64,000 nucleotides of DNA, taken from NCBI GenBank assembly GCA_052170135.1, contig JBQNBC010000004.1, positions 1 through 64,000 on the forward strand, written 5' to 3'. The notes under the pieces are model-generated. The model searched no databases. It was not told the DNA's origin and was given only the letters and a program-made list of their open reading frames with translations. Position 1 is the first letter of the stretch, and every line of letters starts with the position of its first letter. Positions 41,904-51,401 of the stretch are shown one piece after another. The stretch is from Wolinella sp052170135 (GTDB lineage Bacteria; Campylobacterota; Campylobacteria; Campylobacterales; Helicobacteraceae). A program made the position numbers and the translations under genes.

Positions 41904-43952
41904 GTGTTAGAGGCAATTAGAGCAAGTATTGAGGGCTGCAAAAGCTCGAATGATTTGCATAGAGTTATCCATCAATTCACGCAAAAAGAGTTTGCTGGTA
42001 CGATTCTTAGTGCATCAAAAGAGGATAAGACTGCCCTTGCTAGGCTTATTCGCGCTCGTTCACTTGAGCTTATTTTTAGTCGTGGCGACATAGCTCCTAG
42101 AGAGTATCTATACTTATATGGGCTTTTTGGTAGCGTAGAGCTAGATGATGAGCCGAAGTTTGATTCTTATATTTCTTTAGCTGATGCAAACGTAAGCAAT
42201 AGTGCATTAGGGACGTTTGAGAAACTTCTTTTAATCGAGCTTAAATCTATTTCGCTTTTGTTTAAGGGTGATGCAAAAGGTGCACTGGAGAATCTGATAC
42301 AAAATTGTGTACTCCTTAATTTGCACGATGCTACCCAGGTAGATATGCACGAGTTTTTGAAGGGATTTTGTGAGTTTTTTGAGATTCCGCTTGAGATAAT
42401 CCTTGGGATAATCACTAGGAATCTGGAGCTAGATTCTTACCTTGCACACGATAAGATGGCGCGTCGCTCGATCTTCAACTGGTCTTTGCATATATTTTGG
42501 AATATCCCTCGCTACTTTAACACCCCGGATTGGATGGAGCTATATCCGCTTTGGCGTGCGATTTTTTACTCTCACCTTGAGAGGGGCGAGATAGATGAGG
42601 CGATGTATCTTCAATTCTATATCTACCATAACATGGGAAATCACTTCAAAAGCCAAGATGAGTGGGCTGATTTTAATCGTGAAATCACTGCATATGCTGC
42701 GCCTTATTATAAAAATCTAGTCGCTACACTCCCAGAATGCAAGAAAAGTATGCGAGAAGATGGCAAGAGGGTCATTGGATTCTTACGCGATAGAGCAGTG
42801 GAAAACTCACCGTACAAGGTCGAGTGGTCATTGCTTAAATCACTCATGGCGAGTGAGGAGTTTACCAAGAAATACGAAGTCAAACTCTATCTAATGGGCT
42901 ATGTAGAAAAGAGCGATGATGACAAGGCTACGCTAGAGAGCTATGAGAATATAGGTGTAGAGGTTGTTGACGTCGTGAGTGAGATAATCTCATCAAGTGG
43001 CTTTTATCACTCACATCTAGATAAGGCACTTGCGCTACGCGAGAGGATTCTTAGCGATGGCGTGGATATTCTCATCTCACCAAATAATGGCTATGACATT
43101 AGTGACTTTCTGCTTGTTTCGCGCGTTGCGCCACAGCAGATATTTTGGAGCCATGGAAATGTCGTCTATGATATCGAAGGGATAGATAAGAGAATTAGCC
43201 ATTGCGCAGGCGATGATGGTAAATATAAATTTAAGCGATTCTCTGTATTGATGGATATTGAGCGGTTTTATAACCCACCAATTCCGCAAGAGGTGATTGA
43301 CTTTGAGCGCGCGAAATATCCAAAAGATGTGCTGATTCTTGGCACTATTGGGCGACTTATGAAGGTCGATAGCGATGAGTATTTAAAGACTATAGCTGCG
43401 ATTCTTCGTGAGAATCCAAATACGATTTATATCGCTGCTGGCACTGGTAATTTCAAATCGCTTCAAGAGAAGGTCGATGCGCTAGGAATCAGCGATAGAT
43501 TCTTTATGCCTGGATTTGTTAGTTCGCATGTCTATGGACATATCATTGATATTTGGTGCGATACATTTCCGCTAACACAGGGCGAGAGCATAAGTGAGTA
43601 TCGCGCCAAAGGCTATGGGCATACGATCTATGCCTATTTTGATGCAGATAAATCAACAAGACTTGAGCTGGCAAAAAAGTTCGCTATGGAGAATCGAGCC
43701 ATATGTGAATTAGTGTGTGATTCCCACGGGGTGAGCTTTGACTTTTTTTTGCAAGGTAGTGTAGAGGGGATAGATCAAGTGATAGTCTATAACAAAGATG
43801 AGTATTTAAAAAAGGCAAATGCTGTCATAAGAGGCGAGCATGACCATTTTAATCTACCTTTGATGAATAAAATGGTGCTTGAAATAGAGCAGAAGAGAAT
43901 TGAGCTGGTGCTTTTGCAAGAGTTAGACGAACTTTTAAATAAAGGAAAATAA
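41904..43952 (+). CDS. Large glycosyltransferase, GT-B type, head of the glycan operon
   Basis: 682 residues from GTG 41904, which has AAGGAA five bases upstream. The ATG at 41868 overlaps the promoter. The N-terminal 300 residues are helical. The C-terminal part carries ILISPNNGYDISDFLLVSRVAPQQIFW, GTIGRLMKVDSDEYLKTIAAIL, AAGTGNFKSL and DIWCDTFPLTQGESISEYRAKG, the nucleotide-sugar half of GT41/HMW1C-like or GT4-like enzymes. It may glycosylate a protein or build the surface glycan. It is divergent from flaB and therefore a candidate flagellin modifier. Family assignment is approximate. Confidence 0.7.
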   Translation: MLEAIRASIEGCKSSNDLHRVIHQFTQKEFAGTILSASKEDKTALARLIRARSLELIFSRGDIAPREYLYLYGLFGSVELDDEPKFDSYISLADANVSNSALGTFEKLLLIELKSISLLFKGDAKGALENLIQNCVLLNLHDATQVDMHEFLKGFCEFFEIPLEIILGIITRNLELDSYLAHDKMARRSIFNWSLHIFWNIPRYFNTPDWMELYPLWRAIFYSHLERGEIDEAMYLQFYIYHNMGNHFKSQDEWADFNREITAYAAPYYKNLVATLPECKKSMREDGKRVIGFLRDRAVENSPYKVEWSLLKSLMASEEFTKKYEVKLYLMGYVEKSDDDKATLESYENIGVEVVDVVSEIISSSGFYHSHLDKALALRERILSDGVDILISPNNGYDISDFLLVSRVAPQQIFWSHGNVVYDIEGIDKRISHCAGDDGKYKFKRFSVLMDIERFYNPPIPQEVIDFERAKYPKDVLILGTIGRLMKVDSDEYLKTIAAILRENPNTIYIAAGTGNFKSLQEKVDALGISDRFFMPGFVSSHVYGHIIDIWCDTFPLTQGESISEYRAKGYGHTIYAYFDADKSTRLELAKKFAMENRAICELVCDSHGVSFDFFLQGSVEGIDQVIVYNKDEYLKKANAVIRGEHDHFNLPLMNKMVLEIEQKRIELVLLQELDELLNKGK

Positions 43953-43953
43953 A

Positions 43954-44913
43954 TTGAGCAGATGTGTTTTGTGTGGGAGCGAGGATACTTTAACTATTGA
44001 TAGCCTCAAACATATATGGGAGATTTGCTGTGTGTGCAGATGTGCCAAAAGCAGTCAAAAAGAACGATACATTTTTGATTTTGCTGAGCCGATTCTCCGC
44101 CCATACTTTCGTAAAAAGCGATGGTTTCAGACTGAGCAGCGGATTTTGAAGCATAATAGTGTCATAGAAGATAATACAAAGATGTGGGACTATTTTTTAG
44201 ACGAGAGTCATATTCAGTATTCGCGTGAGGCAGCTGATGAATTTTACAAAGATGTATTTTTAAAAAATAATTTTGAGGTTGCAAACAAAGATATTTTAGA
44301 TATCAGCGGTGGTGGTGGTGATTTTGTCGCATATTTTTTGACAAAAGGTGCAAATAGTGTTGCTCTTAGCGAATACAACAATGAAGTTGTGGCAAAGGCT
44401 AAGGAGCGTATCGGGATTCCTGCATTTTTTTACGATTGCAATAACGAGCAGCTTGAAGGGGCGATTTATAGAGGGCTTGGGCGTGAGATGAAGTTTGACT
44501 ACATCATGATGCGTGGGACGATAATGTGGAGTCTTGATATAGAGCAACTATTGCGCGATTGCAAGGCGTGCTTAAAAGATGGTGGGAAAATAATAATCGA
44601 TGATTGCGTGATTACAACGCTTGGAGCTATTATGACCGTGCAGTTTGATGAGTATGCCTATTTGAGGATGTATAGTCCAGAGTATGTTGGTGGTATTTGT
44701 GAAAAGCTATCGTTGCGTCCGATTCTTAGCGAGCGCAAAGCGAGTGGTTCAATGGTTCCATTTTGGTATGATCGCTATCCTGTTGAGAGATGCGTTAGGA
44801 GATTTTATGAGGCAAAGGCAGTCAGAAAGCTTCAATTCTCTCCAGATGAGTTTAAGCGCCTAGAGTTTAATGCACGTGATATTCGCATGTATCGTCTCAT
44901 ATTTGAGGTATGA
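43954..44913 (+). CDS. SAM-dependent methyltransferase with N-terminal zinc ribbon
   Basis: 319 residues from TTG with AAAGGAAAA upstream. Cysteines CVLCG (4-8) and CCVCRC near 31-36 look like a small zinc-binding knuckle. The Rossmann methyltransferase core (about 110-240) has DILDISGGGGDFVAYFL as motif I, and DYIMMRGTIMWSLDIEQLL plus CLKDGGKIIIDDC further on. Probably methylates a sugar or sugar nucleotide in this cluster. It ends directly before the next start. Confidence 0.75.
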   Translation: MSRCVLCGSEDTLTIDSLKHIWEICCVCRCAKSSQKERYIFDFAEPILRPYFRKKRWFQTEQRILKHNSVIEDNTKMWDYFLDESHIQYSREAADEFYKDVFLKNNFEVANKDILDISGGGGDFVAYFLTKGANSVALSEYNNEVVAKAKERIGIPAFFYDCNNEQLEGAIYRGLGREMKFDYIMMRGTIMWSLDIEQLLRDCKACLKDGGKIIIDDCVITTLGAIMTVQFDEYAYLRMYSPEYVGGICEKLSLRPILSERKASGSMVPFWYDRYPVERCVRRFYEAKAVRKLQFSPDEFKRLEFNARDIRMYRLIFEV

Positions 44914-44916
44914 GTG

Positions 44917-46233
44917 ATGCAATATTTTATCTATCCAAAAGGCGTTAATGGCAAGTTGCTTGGCGAAATTATTGAATTTTTTGAGCCAGATTCTTCTGTC
45001 AGTTTTATCGATGATAGCGATCCAGATTGCTCGCTTGATACGCTAAAGGATAGGATTGGAGAGGCGCAGATTCTCCTTGCATCAAAAAAACATAAAAAAA
45101 AGCTAATAGAGAATTTAAGGCGCGTTGGAGCGGAGAATTTTTGCGATGGAATTGAGCTTTTCGGTGCGAAAAATAGTCAATATGCCAAATCTAAACTAAA
45201 AAATCCAAAGCGTGCAGTGGGAATTTATCTTAGCGGATTTGCAAATGAGAAGCACATAGGCACGCTTGATATGGAGCTTAAGAATAGAGGCGTAGAAGTG
45301 CTATATATTGCCAAGGATAAAGATGCGTTGCTGACAAATATAGAGAGAATCGGCGAGAATCCAGCGATTATCTGCTGGCATGATTTTTTGGGTGAGCTTC
45401 GTGAGGTGGCGATTTTCGTGAGTACAAACGGTGGTCGAGCGCACGATAGTGTCAAAACCATAAATCTGGGTCATAGCCTAGTTCATTTGCCTGAACTCCA
45501 CTATCACTTTCCCGATGCGCTTGAGTATAAGTCGATGATTCGTGATTGGTATTTTAATATGAATGACTATTTGGTCGTTAGTAACGAGATTGACTACGCC
45601 ATCATTGGCAAGTTATCAAAGAGATACGAGCGCAAGACAGAGATTCTTAGGTTTGGCTACCTTGGTTTTGAGGAGATTTTTGAGGATGATGACAAGACGC
45701 CTTTGCAAAGTGTGCTACTCGCACCAAAAAAGGTGCTTTGCGAAGAATCTTATTATGCGATGATTAGCGAGATTTTGAGCAAGACTGATCTAAATGTAAT
45801 TTTGCGCTATCACAAAGATGATCGTGGTGAACTTATTGAAGATGAGGCGGAGCGACGATTTTCAAGTAGTGGGCGGTTTTTTATCGACCGCGAGCCGAAG
45901 CTTAAAAATAGCCTCAAAGCTCAGTGCGTGAGCGTTATTACTGATTTTAGTACATTCGCATATTCGTTTCCATTGAGCTTGTTTAGGCCTGTGATTTTAT
46001 TTGGGATGACATGGGAGCCTAGCGTAGAGGGGATTGAATTTGCCAATGAGAATCTTCACATTAAAACGCATTTGGCGCATGAAGTAGTGGAGGCTTTGAG
46101 AGATATATCTGAGAATCGAACCCTATATATGACAAGAATAAAACAATACAAAGATTCTATACTTTATCCGTATAAAGATGCTTCAAAAGAGCTAGCAGAG
46201 AAGATTATAGAAATATTAGACAAGGAGAATTAA
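44917..46233 (+). CDS. Glycan polymer/phosphotransferase-like protein with shared N-terminal module
   Basis: 438 residues. Residues 1-85 (MQYFIYPKGVNGKLLG, FIDDSD, ILLASKK) form a small Rossmann-like module also found at the start of the next gene. The rest has GIYLSGFANEKHIGTLDMEL, FVSTNGGRAHDSVKTINLGHSLVHLPE, VILRYHKDDRG and VISDFSTFAYSF-like segments, which suggest a GT-B or CDP-glycerol glycerophosphotransferase-like enzyme. ATG 44917 is chosen over the GTG three bases earlier. Its stop overlaps the next ATG. Confidence 0.6.
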   Translation: MQYFIYPKGVNGKLLGEIIEFFEPDSSVSFIDDSDPDCSLDTLKDRIGEAQILLASKKHKKKLIENLRRVGAENFCDGIELFGAKNSQYAKSKLKNPKRAVGIYLSGFANEKHIGTLDMELKNRGVEVLYIAKDKDALLTNIERIGENPAIICWHDFLGELREVAIFVSTNGGRAHDSVKTINLGHSLVHLPELHYHFPDALEYKSMIRDWYFNMNDYLVVSNEIDYAIIGKLSKRYERKTEILRFGYLGFEEIFEDDDKTPLQSVLLAPKKVLCEESYYAMISEILSKTDLNVILRYHKDDRGELIEDEAERRFSSSGRFFIDREPKLKNSLKAQCVSVITDFSTFAYSFPLSLFRPVILFGMTWEPSVEGIEFANENLHIKTHLAHEVVEALRDISENRTLYMTRIKQYKDSILYPYKDASKELAEKIIEILDKEN

Positions 46234-47363
46234 TGCACTATTTTATCTATCCAAAAGGTACGTTTGGAAAAGAGCTTGGCGTGCTATTTGACTACCTAGC
46301 GCGTAATGGTGAGATTCATACTTATGAGTTTATTGATGATTCCGATTCTCAAATTTCACTTGAGACTACGATGAAAAGAGGGCTTGGTGAGGGAAAAATC
46401 ATGCTGGCTTCGCAGAAGGTACAAAGTGAACTTCTGAAGAATCTTGGGGAATTTGGTGTGAGCGAATATATAGATGGTTTTGCCTTTCAGAGCGACAAGC
46501 TAAAGGAGATTGGCGAGCGCGGTGCTGCTGAGTATTGGGATGCGCATATGGTTATCAGTGAGGATTTTGAGACAGCTGAAGAATCATGGGAACATTTTGA
46601 GTATAACTGTTCGCTATACACAGATTATCGGAAGTTTATCCCTATTGAAGGGCTAGATGACAAAGTCGTTCTGGATTATGGTTGCGGTCCAGGAAGTGAG
46701 CTAGTGGGAATCGCGGTCAAGTCAAATCCAAAGCGTCTAATTGGGGCTGATATCTCAAAGCGAGCTATGGAGCGCGCAGAGCGACGGCTGGCTCTTCATG
46801 GCAAGAATGCTGAGTTTTTGTGGATTAACGAGCATGACAATAAGATTCCGCTTGAGAGCGAAAGTGTTGACTATATAAACTGCCCGGGTGTGCTTATGAA
46901 TGCACTTGATTTAAATACGATTCTCTCTGAGTTTAATAGAGTTTTGAAACGGGGGGGGGTAGCAGCTATCATGGTTTATAACTACGACAGTATTTGGCTA
47001 CATCTTTATGCGGCATACTTGTATCTGCTAGAGCATCCAGAGTTTGAGGGTGAGGATATATTAGAAATCTATCGTCGCACAACAGATGGTGAGCATTGCC
47101 CTATTTCAACATGCTATAAGCCAGAGCAGTTTATTGAGATTATGAATCGTTACGGGTTTGATGGCTCACTGGTGGGAATCGCCATGACAGTAGATGAGAT
47201 GATTGTGCTGCCAAAGAGGTTTGAAGCAATCAAAGATAGGCGATTAAAGAGCGAACATCGCAACTTCTTAATGAATTTAACTTTTGACGAGCGCGGGATT
47301 CCTCATTATGGCAAAAATGTCGCCGGAACGCATGCGTGCTATCGTTTTATTAAAAGAGGATAG
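46233..47363 (+). CDS. Phase-variable SAM methyltransferase with shared N-terminal module
   Basis: 376 residues. Residues 1-85 repeat the module of the upstream gene (YFIYPKG, FIDDSD, IMLASQK). The methyltransferase core at about 140-260 has KVVLDYGCGPGSELVGIAV, LIGADISKRAMERAE and VDYINCPGVLMNAL. A run of nine G inside codons Arg-Gly-Gly-Val (46951-46959) makes the gene a contingency locus. Here it is in frame, so switched on. Probably modifies a surface sugar. Confidence 0.8.
   Translation: MHYFIYPKGTFGKELGVLFDYLARNGEIHTYEFIDDSDSQISLETTMKRGLGEGKIMLASQKVQSELLKNLGEFGVSEYIDGFAFQSDKLKEIGERGAAEYWDAHMVISEDFETAEESWEHFEYNCSLYTDYRKFIPIEGLDDKVVLDYGCGPGSELVGIAVKSNPKRLIGADISKRAMERAERRLALHGKNAEFLWINEHDNKIPLESESVDYINCPGVLMNALDLNTILSEFNRVLKRGGVAAIMVYNYDSIWLHLYAAYLYLLEHPEFEGEDILEIYRRTTDGEHCPISTCYKPEQFIEIMNRYGFDGSLVGIAMTVDEMIVLPKRFEAIKDRRLKSEHRNFLMNLTFDERGIPHYGKNVAGTHACYRFIKRG
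46951..46959 (+). repeat. Poly-G(9) tract in a methyltransferase gene
   Basis: Nine consecutive G within the coding frame near codon 242. Gain or loss of one G truncates the protein soon after. Tracts of this length slip at high rate in Campylobacter and Helicobacter. Confidence 0.9.
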
Positions 47364-47369
47364 GTAGTT

Positions 47370-48482
47370 TTGAATAATCAGTTCGAACAAAATAGAGTCG
47401 AGGAATCGCATATTTTCGCGTCGATTCGAGCGCGAAAATATAAGTCAATGAATATAATCACAACTGTTGCCTGTAATTATGCTTGCGATATGTGTCCATA
47501 TCACGGAAGCGGCTACAACGGCGAATATTTCAAAGAACGTCCATCAATTCGCCGTAATATGAAGCTTGATGAGTTGCGGACTATATTGCAAAAGGCAAAA
47601 GATGCAGGAATCGAGCAAATAGATCTCACGCCAAATGGAGAATTTTTTTTACATAAAGAGTGGCGTAAGATTCTCGAAACCATTAAAGAGTTTGGGCTTA
47701 GAATCTATCTCACGTCTAATGGTGGACTTTTGAATGAGGAGCAGATTAAGGAGATCTGCAAAATAGGAATCGACCACGTAGTAATTAGCATAGATAGCCT
47801 AAACTATGAGCGATATAGAATAATACGCAAGCCAGCTACCTTTGAAGCTTATGTGAATGCTATAAACTCCCCAATCTACTTCAAGCGATATGGTCAATCT
47901 GCTTATGTCCAAGTGCAGGTAACAGAGCAACCTGAGTTTATGCCAAATAATGATGTGCAGGAGATTCTTGACTTTTATAAAGATGCAAATCTAAATCAAA
48001 TCACCGTCAATAAGATGTTTCAAGCTGATGAGGCTGGTATGAGTCATCATGGTGCGACGCGTGGTGAATATGTCCATGGGACGTGCAAAGGATATGGAAA
48101 TCCAATAGTTCTAACTGATGGGCGCGTAATTCCTTGTTGTGGCGGATTTTACTTCTATCCTAGAATCGAAAATAAGTTTCCAAATGTGCTTACGGATATT
48201 AGTTTGCAAGATGCAATGAAGCAGATTGATGACCTATATCAATACAATGAAATCTTCAGGAACTACTGTCTTAATTGTTCGCTATATGACGCAAATAGCA
48301 CAGACGCAGAGCATAAGTTTATATTTGAAAACTATTATGCCGAGCAGACGAGAATTACAACGCGTTACTTTTTGTTGCCAAGCTACCTTAGAAAGCTCCC
48401 AAAGTCGTTAGTGCTATGGCTTTATAAAAAGGGGTACGTGCGTATTTTGAAGAGATTCTTCTCGCGCTTTGGAATTTACTAA
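47370..48482 (+). CDS. Radical SAM / SPASM protein
   Basis: 370 residues. TTVACNYACDMCPYHG gives the CX3CX2C cluster that binds the radical [4Fe-4S] and SAM. The C-terminal SPASM region has CKGYGNPIVLTDGRVIPCCGG and NYCLNCSLYD with further cysteines for auxiliary clusters. Similar proteins in surface-polysaccharide loci act on sugars or lipid-linked intermediates, but the substrate is unknown. TTG start with AGGATAGGT upstream. Overlaps asnB as TAATG. Confidence 0.85.
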   Translation: MNNQFEQNRVEESHIFASIRARKYKSMNIITTVACNYACDMCPYHGSGYNGEYFKERPSIRRNMKLDELRTILQKAKDAGIEQIDLTPNGEFFLHKEWRKILETIKEFGLRIYLTSNGGLLNEEQIKEICKIGIDHVVISIDSLNYERYRIIRKPATFEAYVNAINSPIYFKRYGQSAYVQVQVTEQPEFMPNNDVQEILDFYKDANLNQITVNKMFQADEAGMSHHGATRGEYVHGTCKGYGNPIVLTDGRVIPCCGGFYFYPRIENKFPNVLTDISLQDAMKQIDDLYQYNEIFRNYCLNCSLYDANSTDAEHKFIFENYYAEQTRITTRYFLLPSYLRKLPKSLVLWLYKKGYVRILKRFFSRFGIY

Positions 48483-50275
48483 TGTGTGGCATTTTAGGCT
48501 TCGTAACAAAGAAACAGGGGCTAAAGGTTGATAAAACAAAGCTTGATAAAACACTAAAAAGCTTATCTCATCGTGGTCCTGATGGTTGCGATTCTCAGCT
48601 ATTTTGTGGACACGACTTCTCTGTATATTTGGGGCATACGCGCTTAGCAATTATTGATTTAGATTCCCATGCTTCTCAGCCTATGGAATATCTAGAGCGA
48701 TACTCCCTTGTCTTTAATGGAGAGATCTATAACTACCTTGAGCTTAGAAGTGAGCTTGTATCACGTGGATATGGCTTTAAGACACAGAGTGATAGCGAAG
48801 TGATTTTAGCGGCGTATGACTGCTGGGGTGAAGCGTGCGTTCAGCGATTTAATGGCATGTGGGCGTTGGCGATTCTTGACAAGACGGAATCGACACTTTT
48901 TTGCAGTCGCGATAGATTTGGTGTGAAGCCTTTTTACTATTTTGAGGATTGTGAGCGGCTTATTTTTTCTTCAGAGATTGGCGCGATTTTACCATTTTTG
49001 GATAAGCGACGTGCAAATATGGAGTTGTTTGCGCCATATATTGCGCGTGGATTTTTAGACTTTGATGATGAGAGCTTTTTTGAGGATATAAGGCGTCTTG
49101 GCGCATCGCAAAATATGTGTATTGAGCTAGATAGTGGAAAAAAGAGAATATGGGGTTATTTTTCTCTAGTATCACATGATGAGTGCTATATGCCAGAGAG
49201 AATCCTATCGCTTTTGGAGGATTCTATTGAGCTTAGGCTTAGATCTGATGTGCGAGTTGGGACATGTCTAAGTGGTGGACTTGATAGCTCTGGAATTGCA
49301 GCTTTAGCCAGTGATAAATACCGCTTTGGTGATAGGTTTGTCGCTATTCATGCTAAATCTAGTTTGAGAGAGAGTGACGAGAGTGAATATGCGAGGATTC
49401 TTGCGGCACATGCAGGAATTGAACTGTGTATCATCGAGCCAAGCGTGGCTGATTTTCTTAATAGCATAGATGATGTATTTTTGGCGCAGGGTGAACCATT
49501 TGGTGGTAGCTCAATATTTATGCAGTATTTTGTCATGCGGAAGGCGCATGAACTGGGAATTAAGGTGCTGCTTGATGGACAGGGCGCAGATGAGGTGTTT
49601 TTGGGATATGAACACTACTTGAAATTCATACTCAAAGACTTGCGCGATCGTTATGTGATGGATAGTGATGAGTTTTTTAGGGATTTAAAGCTCTTTAGAT
49701 ACGATAAAAGCAGCATTTTAGATGGATTAGTCGGGATTGATTCTGTCTCTTTTGCATGGGATATTATCAGAGATAGGGGCAATTTCAATCCAGAGTATCT
49801 GAAAAAAGAGCGACTTTACCCGTTACTTCTCTATCCAAAGAATCTTCATGCTTTTCAGGTTCGCGAGATTTTTTCTAATAATCTTCCCGCGCTTTTACGC
49901 TATGAAGACCGCGATTCTATGCGCTTTGGGGTTGAGACGCGACTCCCATATTTAGACTTTAATCTAGTTAGTTATGTGACCTCTTTAAGAACTGAGGAGA
50001 AGTTTCAGAATGGCTACTTGAAATATGCGCTCAGAGAGGCTTTGGAGCTCTCAGGCAAGCTCCCAAAAAGTATCGTGTGGCGATACAATAAGATGGGCTT
50101 TGAAAGTCCACAGAGTCTTTGGATAGAGAGCTATCGCAGCGAGATGATGTCTGTTATTGAGCGTTCGCAGATTCTTAAGGCACTTTTTACGCGTCTTGAT
50201 ATTAGACGTGATGACTTTTTATGGAAACTATTTAGTATTGCCAAGTGGGAGGAGCTTTTTGATGTCGAAGTCTAG
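48482..50275 (+). CDS. asnB: Asparagine-synthase-type amidotransferase 1
   Basis: 597 residues. N-terminal glutaminase with nucleophile Cys2 in MCGILGF and SHRGPDG, VFNGEIYNYLELR, then the synthetase half with the PP-loop LSGGLDSSGIAALA and LDGQGADEVFLGYEHY. In this setting it more likely converts a sugar carboxylate to an amide than makes free asparagine, because a second homologue and uronic-acid-type genes are in the same operon. That is inference. Confidence 0.85.
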   Translation: MCGILGFVTKKQGLKVDKTKLDKTLKSLSHRGPDGCDSQLFCGHDFSVYLGHTRLAIIDLDSHASQPMEYLERYSLVFNGEIYNYLELRSELVSRGYGFKTQSDSEVILAAYDCWGEACVQRFNGMWALAILDKTESTLFCSRDRFGVKPFYYFEDCERLIFSSEIGAILPFLDKRRANMELFAPYIARGFLDFDDESFFEDIRRLGASQNMCIELDSGKKRIWGYFSLVSHDECYMPERILSLLEDSIELRLRSDVRVGTCLSGGLDSSGIAALASDKYRFGDRFVAIHAKSSLRESDESEYARILAAHAGIELCIIEPSVADFLNSIDDVFLAQGEPFGGSSIFMQYFVMRKAHELGIKVLLDGQGADEVFLGYEHYLKFILKDLRDRYVMDSDEFFRDLKLFRYDKSSILDGLVGIDSVSFAWDIIRDRGNFNPEYLKKERLYPLLLYPKNLHAFQVREIFSNNLPALLRYEDRDSMRFGVETRLPYLDFNLVSYVTSLRTEEKFQNGYLKYALREALELSGKLPKSIVWRYNKMGFESPQSLWIESYRSEMMSVIERSQILKALFTRLDIRRDDFLWKLFSIAKWEELFDVEV

Positions 50276-51401
50276 ACTAAGAATCGTCGTGTTGTGTGAG
50301 GTGGATCCAGCGAAGAATCCTCGTCCAAATCGCGTTATAAATGCTTTTAAAGATAGCCATGACGTGGTTGCTATAGGTCGTAATGCAAATGCGATAGCTG
50401 GAGTGGATGTGTTGACATATGATGCGCCACAAAGGCGAACACGATGGCAGGAATTTATGCTTTACATAAATATATTTTTACATCGCTTTGAAAGGCTGAT
50501 TTTTATTCCAACAAGAATGAGAATCGCCGAGTATTTAGAGGCACGAGAGTTTGATATTATCTTTTGTCATAACCTAATCCTTTTGCCATTTGCACTTAAA
50601 TATAAAAAAGGCGCAAAAGTCATCATGGACGCACGTGAATATTACCCCAGAGAGATGGAGCACGATAGGCGTTGGCGACTGCTTTTTGCAGGCTTTAATG
50701 ATTGGATGTGCCGTAATTTTTTACCGCAAGCGGACTACTGCTACTCCGTCAGTCACGCCCTAGCACATGAGTATCAGAAAAACTACAACATAAAATGTGA
50801 TGTCCTTATGAGTTTGCCAACAAGCAAGGCTATCCAACTAGAGACACACGATTCTTCACAGATACGACTAATACATCATGGACTAGCTTCAGCGGATAGA
50901 AGAATAGAAGGCATGATTGAGATGATGGATTATCTAGATTCTCGCTTTAGTTTGGACTTGATGCTAGTCGAAACAAATCAAATCGACTATTTCCAAAAAC
51001 TAAAAAAAATGGCAAGCTCTAGAAAAAATATCCGCCTAATTCCTCCTGTTAAGTTTGAAGAGATTGTTCCATTTACAAGCAAATACGATATAGGGATCTT
51101 TCTTTGTCCTCCTACGACTTTTAACCTAAAGTACTGTCTCCCAAATAAGTTCTTTGAATTTATCCAAGCATGTCTAGCTATTGCCATAGGACCAAGCCCA
51201 GAGATGGCAAGAATCCTAAAAGATGAAAACCTAGGCGTAATATCCAAGGATTTCACTCCAAAAAGCATGGCAGAAACACTCAATTCTCTAACACGTGCAC
51301 AAATTGAGGAATTTAGACAAAATGCAGATAGAGCAGCAAGAATCTACACTGCTGAGGCAAACTCTATAAAATTGCGTGAGATTGTGGAGGGGGTGTTGTG
51401 A
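50262..51401 (+). CDS. GT4-like glycosyltransferase A of a recombining pair
   Basis: 379 residues from ATG 50262 with GGAGGAG upstream. The gene overlaps the asnB end by 14 bases. The N-terminal acceptor half (LRIVVLCEVDPAKNPRPNRV, IMDAREYYPREME) is its own. From SVSHALAHEYQK onward the sequence is identical, base for base, to the next gene. The C-terminal donor half has RLIHHGLASADRRIEGMIEM, VPFTSKYDIGIFLCPP and LPNKFFEFIQACLAIAIG, a GT-B nucleotide-sugar site with conserved glutamate in FFEF. Confidence 0.82.
   Translation: MSKSRLRIVVLCEVDPAKNPRPNRVINAFKDSHDVVAIGRNANAIAGVDVLTYDAPQRRTRWQEFMLYINIFLHRFERLIFIPTRMRIAEYLEAREFDIIFCHNLILLPFALKYKKGAKVIMDAREYYPREMEHDRRWRLLFAGFNDWMCRNFLPQADYCYSVSHALAHEYQKNYNIKCDVLMSLPTSKAIQLETHDSSQIRLIHHGLASADRRIEGMIEMMDYLDSRFSLDLMLVETNQIDYFQKLKKMASSRKNIRLIPPVKFEEIVPFTSKYDIGIFLCPPTTFNLKYCLPNKFFEFIQACLAIAIGPSPEMARILKDENLGVISKDFTPKSMAETLNSLTRAQIEEFRQNADRAARIYTAEANSIKLREIVEGVL
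50743..51400 (+). repeat. Direct repeat, copy 1 (658 bp) in glycosyltransferase A
   Basis: Begins ACTCCGTCAGTCACG and ends GGGGGTGTTGTG. Every line compared by eye is identical to the copy at 51864-52521, 1121 bases downstream. The flanking coding sequence on the 5' side is only distantly related between the two genes. Confidence 0.93.

Noticed and set aside
43740..43752. T8 run in the glycosyltransferase gene as a phase-variation tract
   Set aside because: In these genomes coding A/T runs of this length are common and usually stable. Only the poly-G tracts were kept.
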